From NCBI GenBank assembly GCA_016210245.1, contig JACQUR010000455.1, positions 1-7,840 on the forward strand: DNA of 7,840 nt, given 5' to 3'. Position 1 is the first letter of the stretch. Each line of letters opens with the position of its first letter. This stretch comes from Chloroflexota bacterium. GTDB lineage: Bacteria > Chloroflexota > UBA6077 > JACQUR01. Both the position numbers and the translations under genes were made by a program. The notes under the pieces are model-generated. The model ran no database searches. It worked only from the letters and a program-made list of their open reading frames with translations, and was not told the DNA's origin. Shown here piece after piece: positions 1 through 5,318 of the stretch.

Positions 1-107
1 AGGTCCGGCACGGTAGCCAGCATCATGCCCGTGCGCATGTTCAGGGCCCAGTTGCTCTGGTTGCCATCCCGCACGGTCGTGTCAACGAACTTGATCTCGG
101 TGCTCAT
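1..107 (-). CDS. Pyruvate carboxyltransferase / HMG-CoA lyase-like protein, N-terminal part (runs off the window)
   Basis: Only the first 35 codons lie in the window. The ATG at 105-107 is preceded on the minus strand by AAGGGGAG four bases upstream, a good ribosome binding site that fixes the start. Residues 7-18 read FVDTTVRDGNQS, the first strand and metal-binding motif (DTTxRDGxQS) of the HMGL-like TIM-barrel family. That family includes the carboxyltransferase domain of pyruvate carboxylase and oxaloacetate decarboxylase, HMG-CoA lyase and isopropylmalate synthase; the Asp of the motif binds the divalent metal. The continuation NWALNMRTGMML resembles the carboxyltransferase/oxaloacetate decarboxylase branch more than isopropylmalate synthase, but 35 residues cannot settle the substrate. 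It lies downstream of, and in the same direction as, the broken AlbA_2 gene, separated from it by the 12-bp repeat array. Confidence 0.8.
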   Translation of the reverse strand, partial: MSTEIKFVDTTVRDGNQSNWALNMRTGMMLATVPD

Positions 108-140
108 ATCTCCCCTTGGCCATTCATCAGCTCCTCGCGC

Positions 141-207
141 ATCATGGGAATTAGCATGGGAGTTATCATGGGACTTACAGGCTAATTCCCATGCTAATTC
201 CCATGAT
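141..207. repeat. Array of 12-bp units forming a perfect 21-bp inverted repeat
   Basis: Three tandem 12-bp units on the plus strand (143-154 CATGGGAATTAG, 155-166 CATGGGAGTTAT, 167-178 CATGGGACTTAC) are followed after three bases by two units in the opposite orientation (182-193 and 194-205, both CTAATTCCCATG). The outer parts, 141-161 and 187-207, are exact reverse complements over 21 bases. The stem can extend to about 25 pairs with one G-U, leaving a loop of roughly 17 bases. The last codons and TAG stop (194-196) of the broken AlbA_2 gene lie inside the right arm, and the left arm ends about 35 bases upstream of the carboxyltransferase start. There is no T-run on either side, so it is not a standard intrinsic terminator. 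Repeated units near one helical turn in length, upstream of a start, fit a cooperative operator for the carboxyltransferase gene. A processed RNA hairpin is the alternative. Function is inferred. Confidence 0.85.
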
Positions 208-787
208 CGCCTGGCTCGCCCCCTGCTCCCAAGTGGGTCCGATAGCGCGCGTGGCGCGAGCGGGCGCTTGAGGTCGTCAGCTCAACAAGCCCCTCGTCGC
301 GAAGAACCCGGAGCCACTTCTTCGTCGCGTCGTCCGTCAGCCCCAGTTCGTCCGCGATCTGCGACCTGCTCAGCTCACCGCGCTTCCGCAGCAGGTCGAG
401 CATCTCCTCCCGCCGATCGCCTCGCAGTCGCGCCCGCGGTTCTTTGCTCTCCCCACCAGGCTCTACCCCGAACTGCAAGGGAAACCTTAGCTGTCCCGCG
501 TCCTGACCAGCGGCCTGCGCGACGAAGGTTACGGCGAACGTCGCCACTCGGTCGACAAATCTGGGAGCCGGCAGGCCCGCCCGGTGCAGCGCGGCGAGCA
601 TGGCGCCTATGCCTGAGCCGCGGTTCTCGCACACCAGGCGCCCTTCGTCCGGCGTCGTGGTGTCCTCGAGCAGCTTCATCAACGTCTGGTTACGCGTCGC
701 GGCGATACCTTCCTCTCCCAGGCGGTCCACGCTGACCGGGCCAAAGAGCCCTCCAGGATTCATCATCGTCAGCCGGTCGGGGAACAT
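194..787 (-). CDS. C-terminal fragment of the broken ATP-binding regulator: partial HATPase_c_4 plus winged helix
   Basis: This 197-residue ORF starts at an ATG (785-787) that is probably internal to the original gene. It overlaps the upstream fragment by 19 bases. Residues 2-17 (FPDRLTMMNPGGLFGP) match the strand and glycine turn of HATPase_c_4 domains. Residues 31-65 contain the typical TRNQTLMKLLED and the glycine-rich lid ENRGSGIGAML. Residues 122-183 are a winged helix (EMLDLLRKRGELSRSQIADELGLTD, then KKWLRVLRDEGLVEL), the usual C-terminal DNA-binding domain. The N-box that coordinates ATP-Mg is absent, so ATP use is unlikely, but the winged helix is intact and might still bind DNA if the piece is made. 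No convincing ribosome site precedes the ATG; re-initiation after the overlapping upstream TGA would be needed. The stop codon lies inside the 12-bp repeat array. Confidence 0.6.
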   Translation of the reverse strand: MFPDRLTMMNPGGLFGPVSVDRLGEEGIAATRNQTLMKLLEDTTTPDEGRLVCENRGSGIGAMLAALHRAGLPAPRFVDRVATFAVTFVAQAAGQDAGQLRFPLQFGVEPGGESKEPRARLRGDRREEMLDLLRKRGELSRSQIADELGLTDDATKKWLRVLRDEGLVELTTSSARSRHARYRTHLGAGGEPGDHGN

Positions 788-1476
788 GGGAAGAACTGCT
801 GCGGGTAGGTGCCAAGCGCCAGCAGGCCGCCGAGCGATGGCACCCAGCGCTCCTCGTGCCGCACCAGCACCTTCAGCACCTGAAGCGCCCGCTCGTCCGG
901 GAGCTGCCGAAAGTGGCTGGCCTCTGGCTGGCGGAGCCGTTTGAGCAGGCCCGACACCAGCTCAGCGTCGAGATCCTCCAGGCTCGCCTCCGGGACCGGC
1001 GTCTCGTCCTCGCGCGGCTGGCCGCGGGAGGCGAGCATCACCTGGACCTCGTAGCCGCTGAGCTTGCGGTCGCCGTCGCCGATGCGGATGAAGGCGCCGT
1101 CGGTCAGGCCAGCTCCACGGTAGTAGCACGGCTTCTGGGCGAGCTCGGTCTCGGGCACCTCGGCCACCACCAACGTCCTGCCCTCCACGGTGTGCAGGTC
1201 GATGGCGGCGCGGACCGGCGGCTCCATCTCGCCGCACAGGCTGGCCAGGTCCTGCATGACCTTGCCGGGATCGTCCACCCCCACCACGGCGAATCCGGTC
1301 GTCTGATCGAGCCCGAGGACGAGCACGCCCCCACCGCGGGTGTCGGCGAAGGCGGACAGCGTCTCCCACAGGCGCCTGGGCAGCTCGTGCTCGGCGCGCT
1401 TGGCCTCCACGTGCAGCGTATCCGTCCTGCCGCGCCGCAGCTCTTCGATGCCGTCCATGAGCTCCACGGTGGTCAT
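769..1476 (-). CDS. AlbA_2-domain N-terminal fragment of a broken ATP-binding regulator
   Basis: This 235-residue product starts at the ATG at 1474-1476 (MTTVELMD), preceded eight bases upstream by a G-run at 1485-1490. A longer reading from 1527 adds 17 residues unlike the family and was not used. Residues 17-140 form an AlbA_2 (Schlafen-like, formerly divergent AAA-4) domain. Visible elements are HVEAKRA at 22-28, the helix leading into FADTRGGGVLVLGLD at 43-57, and GAFIRIGDGDRKLS near 127-140. Residues 165-230 (SLEDLD, LQVLKVLV, PSLGGLLALGTYPQQFFP) are the linker and first strand that normally lead into a GHKL-type ATPase module, which is then cut off by the frame change and a TGA. Proteins of this family are usually about 450-550 residues and are thought to act as nucleic-acid-binding ATPase regulators. 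If translated, this piece could only retain the AlbA_2 part. Confidence 0.75.
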   Translation of the reverse strand: MTTVELMDGIEELRRGRTDTLHVEAKRAEHELPRRLWETLSAFADTRGGGVLVLGLDQTTGFAVVGVDDPGKVMQDLASLCGEMEPPVRAAIDLHTVEGRTLVVAEVPETELAQKPCYYRGAGLTDGAFIRIGDGDRKLSGYEVQVMLASRGQPREDETPVPEASLEDLDAELVSGLLKRLRQPEASHFRQLPDERALQVLKVLVRHEERWVPSLGGLLALGTYPQQFFPCSPTG

Positions 1477-1621
1477 TGATTGAGCCCCCCGATGAGATAG
1501 TAGCGACCTGCGCCCCTGGCATGCCATCGGCGTCGAGCACCACCATGCATCGGACCGAGATCATGAGCGCGCGAGGACGCGGCGTCAGCACCTGGCGACG
1601 CCGCATGACCAACTGGCTGCA
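1477..1621. other. Intergenic stretch upstream of the broken AlbA_2 gene
   Basis: No credible gene is seen here on either strand. It forms the leader of the minus-strand AlbA_2 gene, with its purine-rich ribosome site at 1485-1490. It lies between two divergent genes and ends at the 32-bp palindrome. A TACTAT on the minus strand around 1497-1502 could act as a -10 element, but no matching -35 is visible. Confidence 0.4.
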
Positions 1622-1653
1622 TCATACAACAATGTTATAACATTGTTGTATGA
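1622..1653. promoter_or_regulatory. Perfect 32-bp AT-rich palindrome, candidate operator between divergent genes
   Basis: The half-site TCATACAACAATGTTA (1622-1637) is followed directly by its exact reverse complement (1638-1653), with no spacer. Only 8 of the 32 bases are G or C, in a very GC-rich neighbourhood. It lies between the divergent AlbA_2 remnant (start 1476) and the ATPase (preferred start 1769). The right arm with the next bases also gives TTGTATGACAA (1646-1656), which fits the TNGTnnnACNA pattern of FadR-type GntR operators. TATAAC occurs on both strands at the centre and could serve as a -10 element, but no good -35 was found. A dimeric or tetrameric repressor site is the simplest reading. 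There is no T-run to support a terminator. Which protein binds is unknown. Confidence 0.65.
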
Positions 1654-1768
1654 CAAGTCCCGCCAGGACGATGGGCTTGGAGCCGCGATGCCACGGTTGG
1701 GACGCTGGTATGCATCGCGCACCGACCAGTATTCCTGCGAGGTGATCTCCGACGAGGAGGTGGCAGAG

Positions 1769-3388
1769 ATGCCGCTGCTGTACCGCGACCGCGAATTGGC
1801 TGAACTCGAGCGTGCCAGACAGCAACTCAACAGGCTCCATCTTCACGTACTGATCACCGGCATGCGTCAGGTCGGGAAGACCGCCCTCGCCGAGGGCTAC
1901 GTCGAGACTATCTGCCGTCCCCATGGCGTGCCTGCGGTGGTCGTCCGGGGCGCACATATCACGCACCCGGCGATCTTCTTCCGCGCCGTGTACGAAGGTA
2001 TGGTTGACGCCGTGGCCGGCACCCACATCGCGAGCACATCCATGGCGCAGGTCGCTGGAGTCGTGGCCCGCGCAGGCGTCGCGGGGCTCACCGACATGCT
2101 CCCGCTCTACACCCAGACGTGGGAAGGAGGTGCCGATCCTTCCGCGGTGGTCCAGAGCGCCTGGCGCCTCCCGGAGCGCGTCGGCGCGGAGCGAGGGACG
2201 AATATCGTCGCGGTGGTCGACGAGGTCCACGAGGTGTTCCACCAGTTCGCGCGCACCGCCCCGTACAAGGGTGGAGGGGGTCTTGTGAAGTCCGCCTGGG
2301 ATGCGCGCGGCCAGGTCCAGCATAACACCTATGCGCTGTGGGTCTTCACGACCAGTCTGCGCACCGTCGCAACGCAGTTCTTCAGTGCCGGCAGCTCGCC
2401 CTTCTACCTGCAAACCCACGAGATCCGTGTCGCGCCCCTGGCCCGGCCAGAAACCCGTGCGCTTGCCGCCGCCCTGGCAGATGCCGGGGCCCCGCCAACC
2501 GACGCGGCCCTTGACACTCTCGCTGACTTATCCGGTGGCCTTCCCGGAATCCTCATCCAGATGCTCGCCGACTGCCCTCCGCACGCGGGCAAGGCTGAAG
2601 TGGAAGCGGCGGTGGAGCACTCCTTGCAACGCGGCAGGCTCGCCGCGCTCTACGCAGACATCGTAGCTGGCCTCAGCCACACCGAGCGCCATGGGACGAA
2701 CCTCCTCGTGCAGACTCTCCATGCCGTTGCACGCGGAAGCTCCAGTCAGAGCACCCTCGCTCGACGCTTGTCGATCTCGCCGAGTCATGCTGGAAACCTG
2801 CTGTCCAGCCTCGAGCACCTCGGCTTGATCGAGCGGACGAAACGCTCGACCCGTCGATTCTGCTACCCGCTGATGCGTGAGTGGCTGCTCGCGCAACCAG
2901 CCCCCCCGATTGGTCAGGAAGCGAACCGGCAGGAGTTGCGAATGCAACTGGGCTTCGGATTCGAGGCGCGCGTGCGCGAGATGCTCCGGCGCCTCAAAGC
3001 CCCGCTCACCATTGCCGACACCTCCGAAGGCGACTATCTGCTGCGTCCGAACGCGCAGGTGACCTTCGGACCGTTCCTCAGCGTAGAGCGACGGGTAGAG
3101 CCGCCCGAGACCGACGCCATCGCCCGAGAGGCGGACCGTACCCTGGTGATGGGATGCCGGTGTCGTCGTGAACACACCAGTGGTGAGACCATTCGCGAGT
3201 TCGCGGAGGATCAACTGGCGACCGCCGCCCGGCAGCATCCGAATGCCTGGGGCATGTACATCTCGGCCTCCGGATTCACTCAGGGCGCGGTGGAGGAAGC
3301 GAACGCGCGCGGCATCTGGCTGCTCACGCTCTCTGGCTTGAACCTCATCGCTCGCGCTGCGGGCGAACAACCATTCACCGCGCCCTGA
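1769..3388 (+). CDS. P-loop ATPase (AAA/STAND-like, archaeal-ATPase type) with winged helix and restriction-endonuclease-like C-terminus
   Basis: The product is 539 residues from the ATG at 1769, chosen because GAGGAGG (1754-1760) lies eight bases upstream. The frame stays open back to a TTG at 1643 inside the palindrome, and an ATG at 1688 is also possible; both lack a good ribosome site. Residues 26-38 hold the Walker A (VLIT then GMRQVGKT). Walker B is IVAVVDEVHE at 146-155, followed by a strand WVFTTS at 191-196 where a sensor is expected. GGLPGILIQ at 256-264 matches the lid region of STAND/archaeal ATPases. Residues 311-372 form a winged helix (SQSTLARRLSISPSHAGNLLSSL). Residues 395-528 resemble the PD-(D/E)xK-type domain that ends many such ATPases (GFGFEARVREML, then GFTQGAVEEANARGIWLLTL), but the expected E-x-K strand reads LVMGCRCRR. 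It is monocistronic, converging on hicB. Relatives are mostly uncharacterised; a defence or DNA-associated role is only an inference. Confidence 0.85.
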   Translation: MPLLYRDRELAELERARQQLNRLHLHVLITGMRQVGKTALAEGYVETICRPHGVPAVVVRGAHITHPAIFFRAVYEGMVDAVAGTHIASTSMAQVAGVVARAGVAGLTDMLPLYTQTWEGGADPSAVVQSAWRLPERVGAERGTNIVAVVDEVHEVFHQFARTAPYKGGGGLVKSAWDARGQVQHNTYALWVFTTSLRTVATQFFSAGSSPFYLQTHEIRVAPLARPETRALAAALADAGAPPTDAALDTLADLSGGLPGILIQMLADCPPHAGKAEVEAAVEHSLQRGRLAALYADIVAGLSHTERHGTNLLVQTLHAVARGSSSQSTLARRLSISPSHAGNLLSSLEHLGLIERTKRSTRRFCYPLMREWLLAQPAPPIGQEANRQELRMQLGFGFEARVREMLRRLKAPLTIADTSEGDYLLRPNAQVTFGPFLSVERRVEPPETDAIAREADRTLVMGCRCRREHTSGETIREFAEDQLATAARQHPNAWGMYISASGFTQGAVEEANARGIWLLTLSGLNLIARAAGEQPFTAP

Positions 3389-3461
3389 GCAGCACGGCTC
3401 GGTTCATAGCCGCGGAGATCCTGGCAGTCGCCCGCTAGCCGGTGGCAGCCTCGCCCGTGCC

Positions 3462-3695
3462 CTACGCGGCCACCTCGACGATGATCGCTTGCGTGGGTTC
3501 GGTTTCCACCGGCACCGGCTCGCCGTCGGCCAGCAGCGACTCCAGATACAGGCCAATCGCCTCCTTGCCCATCGCAATCGCTTCCTCGATAGTCCTGCCC
3601 TGAGTCACGATCCCCGGTAGGGCGGGGACCCGAACCGTATAGACCCCCTCCTCAGGATTGGGATAGAGGATGATGGTGTAGCGGTACGCCCGCAT
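3462..3695 (-). CDS. hicB: HicB antitoxin, short single-domain form
   Basis: This 77-residue product is the antitoxin of the HicAB type II pair. HicB folds as a partial RNase-H-like domain and blocks the HicA active site. The strand-turn-strand then helix pattern is clear: YTIILYPNPEEGVYTVRVPALPGIVTQG (6-33), then the helix TIEEAIAMGKEAIGLYLESLLADG (35-58), then EPVPV. It ends at residue 77 with no C-terminal helix-turn-helix or ribbon-helix-helix, so autoregulatory DNA binding is not evident. The ATG at 3693-3695 has GGGAGG six bases upstream. A GTG at 3711-3713 overlaps the hicA stop and would add six residues, but the ATG is preferred. hicB lies immediately downstream of hicA, with 14 bases between the hicA stop and this start, as expected for one transcript with coupled translation. 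Confidence 0.93.
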   Translation of the reverse strand: MRAYRYTIILYPNPEEGVYTVRVPALPGIVTQGRTIEEAIAMGKEAIGLYLESLLADGEPVPVETEPTQAIIVEVAA

Positions 3696-3709
3696 CGCTC
3701 GCCTCCCGA

Positions 3710-3940
3710 TCACAGTAAGTCGATCAGCTCATCCACCGTCAGCCCGGCCTGGTCCAGCGCGTCCTGGAGCGTCTTCGGCGCCAGTGCCACGCCGGCGTGG
3801 CAGGGGACCACCACACGCCCGGGCTTGGCAGGATGCTTCAAGACCACGTGGCTGCCCTTTTGCCGCACCTCATACCATCCGTCGCGGTGCAGCGCCCGCA
3901 GCAGGTCCGCCGCGGTAATCCATGGCAGCTTCGCGCTCAT
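3710..3940 (-). CDS. hicA: HicA toxin, mRNA interferase
   Basis: This is a 76-residue toxin with a double-stranded-RNA-binding-like fold that cleaves mRNA and is neutralised by HicB. The N-terminal helix is WITAADLLRALHRDGW (7-22), followed by strand EVRQKGSHVVLKHP (24-37), whose GSH carries the catalytic histidine (H31). The strand RVVVPCHAG (42-50) and final helix LAPKTLQDALDQAGL (53-67) complete the family pattern, so the toxin looks intact. The preferred start is the ATG at 3938-3940. An in-frame ATG at 3953-3955 would add MVEFL. Neither has a clear ribosome site. On the minus strand TAGAAT (3946-3951) sits five bases before the ATG, where a -10 box would give a leaderless message. The frame stays open upstream to 4201, but that part overlaps an AbiEi-like remnant on the other strand and is not HicA-like. 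It is first in the operon with hicB. Confidence 0.92.
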   Translation of the reverse strand: MSAKLPWITAADLLRALHRDGWYEVRQKGSHVVLKHPAKPGRVVVPCHAGVALAPKTLQDALDQAGLTVDELIDLL

Positions 3941-3945
3941 GAGGA

Positions 3946-3951
3946 ATTCTA
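3946..3951 (-). promoter_or_regulatory. Possible -10 box of the hicAB operon (leaderless start)
   Basis: TAGAAT on the minus strand fits the TANNNT extended pattern of GC-rich bacteria. It lies five bases before the hicA ATG, so transcription would begin at or next to the start codon, which would explain the missing ribosome site. No convincing -35 element is visible. This is inferred from position only. Confidence 0.3.
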
Positions 3952-4017
3952 CCATCCGACTGTCGTCGAGCCTGGATCCGTCGTCCGGCGTCGCCCACTG
4001 CTGTACCTGATAACGCG

Positions 4018-4180
4018 CGTAACGTCTATCGCGGCGTCCAGCGCTTCCGCGACTACCCGTCGTCCCCACGCGAAGCAGTGGCGGCGGCCTTGCTCGCCGT
4101 GGGGAAAGACCTCGCCGTCGTCTCGCACGAGAGCGCGCCCAAGCTACAGGACTCGAGCGACGTGCTCCCCAACGCGGCAG
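4018..4180 (+). pseudogene. Fragment resembling an AbiEi-family type IV antitoxin
   Basis: Translated on the plus strand, this stretch reads NVYRGVQRFRDYPSSP, then EAVAAALLAVGKDLAVVSHESA, then SSDVLPNA. This order is typical of AbiEi-like antitoxins: a VYR strand ending the winged helix, a helix, then VVSHESAL...LSDVIP. AbiEi normally represses its own operon and counteracts the AbiEii nucleotidyltransferase toxin. Here the N-terminal winged helix is not recognisable: the frame is open only back to 3943, without a usable start before a GTG at 4078. The family pattern stops after LPNA, and the frame ends at 4260 in sequence unlike the family. No AbiEii toxin is found nearby. It is divergent from, and partly opposite to, the open 5' extension of the hicA frame. 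The assignment rests on motif memory; an alternative is a chance shadow, but the motif run is too good for that. Confidence 0.55.
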
Positions 4181-4324
4181 AGTGGTCCTGTGGCTTATCA
4201 AGGATGCACGCTCGGCCGCGCAGGAGCGACTGGAGCGGTGCCGACCAGGTCACTGGATAAACCCTCGTGCAGGCGATCCAGGAGTGCTCGGGCCGTGGCG
4301 GTGCGCCAACGTGCTACCCAAGTC
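4181..4324. other. Non-coding or decayed sequence between the AbiEi-like fragment and the exported protein gene
   Basis: Both strands were read here and no recognisable protein, repeat or RNA was found. Reading frames crossing it on either strand do not resemble known families. It may hold decayed remains of the neighbouring AbiEi-like gene, and it also holds the 3' end region of the minus-strand gene that stops at 4325. No terminator-like hairpin with a T-run was seen. Confidence 0.35.
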
Positions 4325-5224
4325 CTAGCTACCGAATTGGAGCCGAACGATCGGAACACTCCAGCGCGCCGACCAGCCAGCGAGGCGTCGGGCCAGATCG
4401 TTAGCCGCGGCGCGAGCATCCGCCAAGCCGAAGTCCTCCAACCAGCGGAAGGTGCTACCCTCCCATCGCGGGCCGACCTCCGGACCCTCATACAGGCCGT
4501 GCAGTGTGCCACGTCCGAAGATCAGCCAGCCGCCAAACCCCTCCAGCGTGCCTCTGACATCCCACGCCTGGATGGCCCGCTCCAAGGAGGCTTTCTCCTC
4601 GTCAGATGGTAGGCGGCCAAGCTCGATGACGAGCTCCACGTCCACACCTTCGATGTGCCCCCACCCATACCGTAGAGGTGGACCGCCGTAGTCGGCATAC
4701 TCGTCCTCCTCGGTCGGTCCGGTGCGCACCCAGGCCGGGGCCTCCACCTCCGCAAGCGCTGCGGCGCTGGTGCTCAACGCATAGGCCCGATAGACATCGC
4801 TGTGGCTCACACCGCTCAGTACCAGGAGGCCGTTCCCATTCTCGAGCGCCTGTCGATACACCACTGTGGCCACAATGGTCGCCTTCCGCCACCGGGCGAT
4901 GCTGACCCTGGCACCCAGTTCTGGTAGTTCTCCACTCCTGATCGAACCGATCACCTGAATATGATCAGTACGGTGGTAGGGTGGGAACGGATCCGACATG
5001 AACTCCATCTGCAGCACGAATACGGGACTCAGGTGAGCCGGATCGGTAGCCATCGCGTCTACCTCGGCGGCCAGATGGGCTCGCGAGCCGGCCTCCATCC
5101 CTCGACCTCGTCCTGGAACTAGCGAGGCTGGGTCCAGGTAGCTGCCGACAGCACTCACGGAGACTGCAACAGCCATCGCACCAGCCAGGACGAACACCAG
5201 AGAACGCTTGCGGAAAGGGGGCAT
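4325..5224 (-). CDS. Hypothetical protein with N-terminal signal/anchor segment
   Basis: This is an unrecognised 299-residue protein. The ATG at 5222-5224 is preceded by GAGGA about six bases upstream and by a near-consensus promoter, so the start is well supported. The N-terminus has a basic stretch (RKR, 5-7) followed by a hydrophobic segment LVFVLAGAMAVAVSVSAV (9-26). That is a Sec signal or a single membrane anchor, with no lipobox cysteine, so the rest should lie outside the membrane. The remainder looks globular with mixed alpha and beta character: VFVLQMEFM (68-76), ATIVATVVYRQALENGNGLLVLSGV (115-139), VDVELVIELG (194-203), then helix EEKASLERAIQAW and a repeat-like helix ARAAANDLARRLAGW before a final strand VPIVRLQFGS. 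The acidic EEDEY near 172-176 has no known meaning. Two similar beta-helix-beta halves are possible but cannot be shown by eye. Confidence 0.75.
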   Translation of the reverse strand: MPPFRKRSLVFVLAGAMAVAVSVSAVGSYLDPASLVPGRGRGMEAGSRAHLAAEVDAMATDPAHLSPVFVLQMEFMSDPFPPYHRTDHIQVIGSIRSGELPELGARVSIARWRKATIVATVVYRQALENGNGLLVLSGVSHSDVYRAYALSTSAAALAEVEAPAWVRTGPTEEDEYADYGGPPLRYGWGHIEGVDVELVIELGRLPSDEEKASLERAIQAWDVRGTLEGFGGWLIFGRGTLHGLYEGPEVGPRWEGSTFRWLEDFGLADARAAANDLARRLAGWSARWSVPIVRLQFGS

Positions 5225-5246
5225 GCTGGTCCTCGGAGCCAGGCCG

Positions 5247-5276
5247 AGTCTAGACCAGGTGGCGGAGTCGTGTCAA
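5247..5276 (-). promoter_or_regulatory. Sigma70-type promoter of the exported-protein gene
   Basis: On the minus strand a perfect -35 TTGACA (5271-5276) is followed after 18 bases by TAGACT (5247-5252), a reasonable -10. Transcription would begin near 5240, giving a leader of about 15 bases that contains the GAGGA ribosome site before the ATG at 5224. It is the clearest promoter in the window and supports expression of this otherwise unrecognised gene on its own transcript. Confidence 0.7.
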
Positions 5277-5318
5277 CGGTAGCACGCGCCTGGTTTCGCT
5301 GGCACTCCCAAAGAGCGC

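Larger units (their letters stand above)
194..1476 (-). pseudogene. AlbA_2 / HATPase_c_4 ATP-binding regulator gene disrupted by an internal out-of-frame deletion
   Basis: The two ORFs at 769-1476 and 194-787 are the N- and C-terminal parts of one gene. The first stops shortly after the conserved segment LGTYPQQFFP. The second opens in another frame with FPDRLTMMNPGG, a strand that normally comes much later. Against the intact paralogue at 6278-7702, residues roughly 230-303 have no counterpart here, so about 75 or more codons are missing. The lost part includes the ATP-binding N-box (EAVVNALMHRDY in the paralogue). At the junction the two flanks share TTC-CCC-type sequence, so a short-homology deletion is a plausible origin. 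The rest of both halves is well preserved, which suggests a recent event. A sequencing or assembly error could explain a frame change but not the absence of a whole segment. Confidence 0.7.

Noticed and set aside
141..207. Short regularly spaced repeats as a miniature CRISPR array
   Set aside because: The units are contiguous 12-mers with no unique spacers and include inverted copies; no cas genes are present.
141..207. Inverted repeat as a rho-independent terminator of the broken AlbA_2 gene
   Set aside because: There is no T-run after either arm, and the stop codon lies inside the stem; the stem is also AT-richer than usual terminators in GC-rich genomes.
856..1479. 207-codon plus-strand ORF opposite the AlbA_2 fragment
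   Set aside because: Leu/His/Gly/Ala-rich composition typical of antisense of a GC-rich gene; the minus strand carries the clear AlbA_2 motifs.
1643..1768. Longer N-terminus of the ATPase from TTG 1643 or ATG 1688
   Set aside because: The TTG lies inside the palindrome and neither start has a ribosome site, whereas ATG 1769 follows GAGGAGG and begins with the family-like MPLLYRDRELAEL.
1622..2419. 265-codon minus-strand ORF opposite the ATPase
   Set aside because: No family motif and shadow-like composition; the plus strand has Walker A and Walker B here.
2528..3370. 280-codon minus-strand ORF opposite the ATPase C-terminus
   Set aside because: Antisense shadow; the plus-strand frame continues with a winged helix and a conserved-looking tail.
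3389..3461. Bidirectional terminator between the ATPase and hicB
   Set aside because: Only weak repeats (two TGGCAG, GCTAGC) were seen; no stable hairpin with a T-run on either side.
3797..4612. 271-codon plus-strand ORF across hicA and the following gene
   Set aside because: It crosses hicA and the exported-protein gene in antisense, has no ribosome site and no motif; the AbiEi-like pattern lies in a different plus-strand frame.
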